Source of the DNA: Clostridiales bacterium UBA4959
Lineage (GTDB): Bacteria; Bacillota; Clostridia; Oscillospirales; CAG-272
DNA length: 7,714 bases
Assembly (NCBI GenBank): GCA_002397345.1
Contig: DHAH01000020.1
Coordinates: forward strand, 394 to 8,107
Direction: 5' to 3'
Shown here: piece after piece, positions 5,917-7,714 of the stretch
Position numbering within the stretch: the stretch's first letter is position 1
Layout of the letters: each line of letters starts with the position of its first letter
Position numbers and translations under genes: made by a program
Notes under the pieces: generated by a model
What the model saw: only the letters and a program-made list of their open reading frames with translations
Databases searched by the model: none
What the model was told of the DNA's origin: nothing

Positions 5917-5926
5917 TAGATACCAA

Positions 5927-7177
5927 ATGGACATAGAAATCACAAAAATCTCCGGCGGAGTGACCGCGCCGCGCGGTTTCCGCGCGTCGGGCGTACACTG
6001 CGGTCTGCGCAAGAACAAATCGCGGCGCGATCTTGCGCTGATCGCCGCCGACTGCCGCTGCTCGGCGGCGGGGGTTTATACAACCAATAAAGTATTCGCC
6101 GCGCCCGTCGGCGTGACAAGAGCGCATCTTTCCGACGGGTACGCGCAGGCAATAATCTGCAACAGCGGTAACGCCAACACCTGCACAGCCGACGGTTACG
6201 ACAAAGCCAACCTCACCTGTGCCAGACTTGCGGAGGAGCTGGGCATAGCCGAATGCGACATCGCCGTCGCGTCAACGGGCGTAATCGGTCAGCCACTGCC
6301 CATCGAGCCTATCATAACCGCGATACCGGCGCTGGCGGCGGCGCTTGACGGCTCGCCGGACGGCTCGCAGTCGGCGGCAGCCGCGATAATGACCACCGAT
6401 ACCAAATTGAAAGAATACGCATGTGAATTCAAGCTCGGCGGAGCGTCAAAGCAGGACGCTGCCGTGAAGCTCGGCGGCATCTGCAAAGGCTCCGGCATGA
6501 TTGAGCCGAACATGGCGACAATGCTCGGATTTATAACCACCGACGCGGCGATTGAACCCGCGGCACTGCAGGCGGCGTTGAAATCGGTCGTATGCGACAC
6601 GTTTAACATGGTCAGCATCGACGGCGACACCTCGACAAACGACATGGTCGTGATTATGGCGTCGGGTCTGGCGGGCAACACGCGTATCACCGCGCCGGAG
6701 GGCGAAGATTACGAGATTTTCCGCGCGGCGCTGCTCACGCTCTGCACGCGTATGGCAAAATCAATAGCGTCCGACGGCGAGGGCGCGACAAAACTGCTGG
6801 AATGCAATATAGCGAATTATTATGATGCGGACGGCGCGCGGAAGCTTGCCAAATCGGTGATAAAATCGTCGCTGGTCAAGACCGCGATGTTCGGTGCGGA
6901 CGCCAACTGGGGCAGGGTATTGTGCGCGCTCGGTTACGCGGGCGTGGCATTGGATACAGATAAAATCGATGTTAGGTTCCGCTCAAAGTCCGGCGAAATA
7001 GCGGTATGCAGCGGCGGACGCGCGATTCCTGTCGATGAAGAAAAGGCGAAAGAAATCTTGTCGCGCGATTATATCTACATTGATGTCGACTGCGGCTGCG
7101 GCAGCGCCGCCGCGACGGCTTGGGGCTGCGATTTAAGCTACGAATACGTGCGTATAAACGGGGATTATAGGAGTTAA
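5927..7177 (+). CDS. argJ: Glutamate N-acetyltransferase / amino-acid N-acetyltransferase
   Basis: ArgJ transfers the acetyl group of N-acetylornithine to glutamate, closing the acetyl cycle of arginine synthesis; some family members can also acetylate glutamate from acetyl-CoA. From the ATG at 5927 it has 416 residues, normal for the family. The precursor cuts itself between Ala and Thr in the conserved MATMLGF motif; here the nucleophile is T198, giving an alpha chain of 197 residues and a beta chain of 219. Other family signatures are NSGNANTCT, STGVIGQPLP, KGSGMIEPN, DGDTSTND, GEGATKL and GADANWGRVL. The gene is preceded by the repeat array and followed 5 bases later by argB, so those two are surely cotranscribed. 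Sequence alone does not show whether it is mono- or bifunctional; no separate argA is in the window. Confidence 0.97.
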   Translation: MDIEITKISGGVTAPRGFRASGVHCGLRKNKSRRDLALIAADCRCSAAGVYTTNKVFAAPVGVTRAHLSDGYAQAIICNSGNANTCTADGYDKANLTCARLAEELGIAECDIAVASTGVIGQPLPIEPIITAIPALAAALDGSPDGSQSAAAAIMTTDTKLKEYACEFKLGGASKQDAAVKLGGICKGSGMIEPNMATMLGFITTDAAIEPAALQAALKSVVCDTFNMVSIDGDTSTNDMVVIMASGLAGNTRITAPEGEDYEIFRAALLTLCTRMAKSIASDGEGATKLLECNIANYYDADGARKLAKSVIKSSLVKTAMFGADANWGRVLCALGYAGVALDTDKIDVRFRSKSGEIAVCSGGRAIPVDEEKAKEILSRDYIYIDVDCGCGSAAATAWGCDLSYEYVRINGDYRS

Positions 7178-7182
7178 AGTAT

Positions 7183-7714
7183 ATGTTTATCTCAAACATG
7201 GATAAGGCGCGCGTGCTGACCCAGGCGCTGCCCTACATACAAAAATATACCGGAAAAACAGTCGTTGTAAAATACGGTGGCAGCGCGATGCTCAGCCCGG
7301 GCTTGAAGGAAGCGGTTATCTCCGACCTTGTGCTGCTTTCGCTGGTCGGTATCCGCGTCGTGCTTGTGCACGGCGGCGGACCGGAGATAACCGACATGCT
7401 GAGCCGACTGGGCAAAGAGAGCCGGTTTGTCAACGGGCTGCGCTATACGGACGACGACGATATATCCGTTGTGCAGATGGTGCTGGCGGGCAAGACCAAT
7501 AAAGACCTCGTCAACCTCATCGGCCATATCGGCGGGCGCGCCGTGGGCTTGTGCGGTATCGACGGCGGCATGATAAAGGCAAAGAAGCTCGACGACGGAC
7601 AGAACGATTACGGCAACGTGGGCGAGATCGTGTCGGTGGATGTTTCGGTGATACGCGACAACCTCGAACTTGGCTATATACCGGTCATCTCGACCGTCGC
7701 GGCGGGGGGCGGCG
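7183..7714 (+). CDS. argB: Acetylglutamate kinase (5' part, runs off the window)
   Basis: ArgB phosphorylates N-acetylglutamate with ATP, usually the controlled step when ArgJ recycles the acetyl group. The first 177 codons are present and the frame is open at the window edge; full proteins have about 290-300 residues. The ATG at 7183 follows GGAG (7170-7173) by 9 bases. Visible motifs are the nucleotide-binding VVVKYGGSA (27-35, with K30) and the substrate loop HGGGPEI (63-69). The N-terminal stretch ALPYIQKYTGK (15-25) resembles hexameric, arginine-inhibited kinases such as that of Pseudomonas aeruginosa, in which an added N-terminal helix links dimers and senses arginine. Feedback inhibition is therefore likely, but the C-terminal arginine-binding part is not visible. 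It follows argJ directly in the same transcript. Confidence 0.95.
   Translation, partial: MFISNMDKARVLTQALPYIQKYTGKTVVVKYGGSAMLSPGLKEAVISDLVLLSLVGIRVVLVHGGGPEITDMLSRLGKESRFVNGLRYTDDDDISVVQMVLAGKTNKDLVNLIGHIGGRAVGLCGIDGGMIKAKKLDDGQNDYGNVGEIVSVDVSVIRDNLELGYIPVISTVAAGGG

Overview
The window looks like chromosomal DNA of a Gram-positive anaerobe of the Clostridia (Bacillota). The reasons are the PdaA-type and canonical CE4 polysaccharide deacetylases, good Shine-Dalgarno sites, operators that look like ArgR/AhrC boxes, an argG-H-C-J-B gene order, and GC-rich genes separated by AT-rich spacers. The spacer repeats remind me of the Oscillospirales/Ruminococcaceae, but I cannot confirm the family from sequence alone.

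Layout. Positions 58-1826 (minus strand) hold two tandem CE4 deacetylase genes 8 bp apart: a membrane-anchored PdaA-like enzyme first, then a secreted enzyme with the full NodB motif set. Positions 1827-1934 are a compact divergent control region with a near-perfect argG promoter (TTGCAT, 17 bp, TATAAT with extended -10 TG) and at least two ARG-box-like palindromes. Positions 1935-7714 (plus strand) hold argG, argH, argC, argJ and the 5' part of argB, which runs off the window. argH and argC overlap by 8 bp and argJ and argB are 5 bp apart. Two larger gaps (argG-argH, about 154 bp; argC-argJ, about 177 bp) contain repeats and hairpins, and a probable terminator follows argC.

Pathway. ArgB phosphorylates N-acetylglutamate, ArgC reduces it, ArgJ moves the acetyl group from N-acetylornithine back to glutamate, and ArgG and ArgH convert citrulline plus aspartate to arginine plus fumarate. 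argD and argF are not in the window and may lie beyond argB. The ArgB N-terminus resembles arginine-inhibited kinases, so control probably acts both on transcription (ArgR-like) and on the enzyme.

The least ordinary part is a dispersed repeat. Arrays of CGTTCCC/CGTTCCCCG units occur at 13-52, 3131-3162 and 5841-5896. The last two carry the same hairpin and flank, in opposite orientations, so they are two copies of one composite element. One copy has merged with the end of argG and supplies the last 14 codons and the stop codon. I saw no CRISPR array, tRNA, rRNA, transposase or clearly new multi-gene system. No gene-free stretch exceeds 300 bases.
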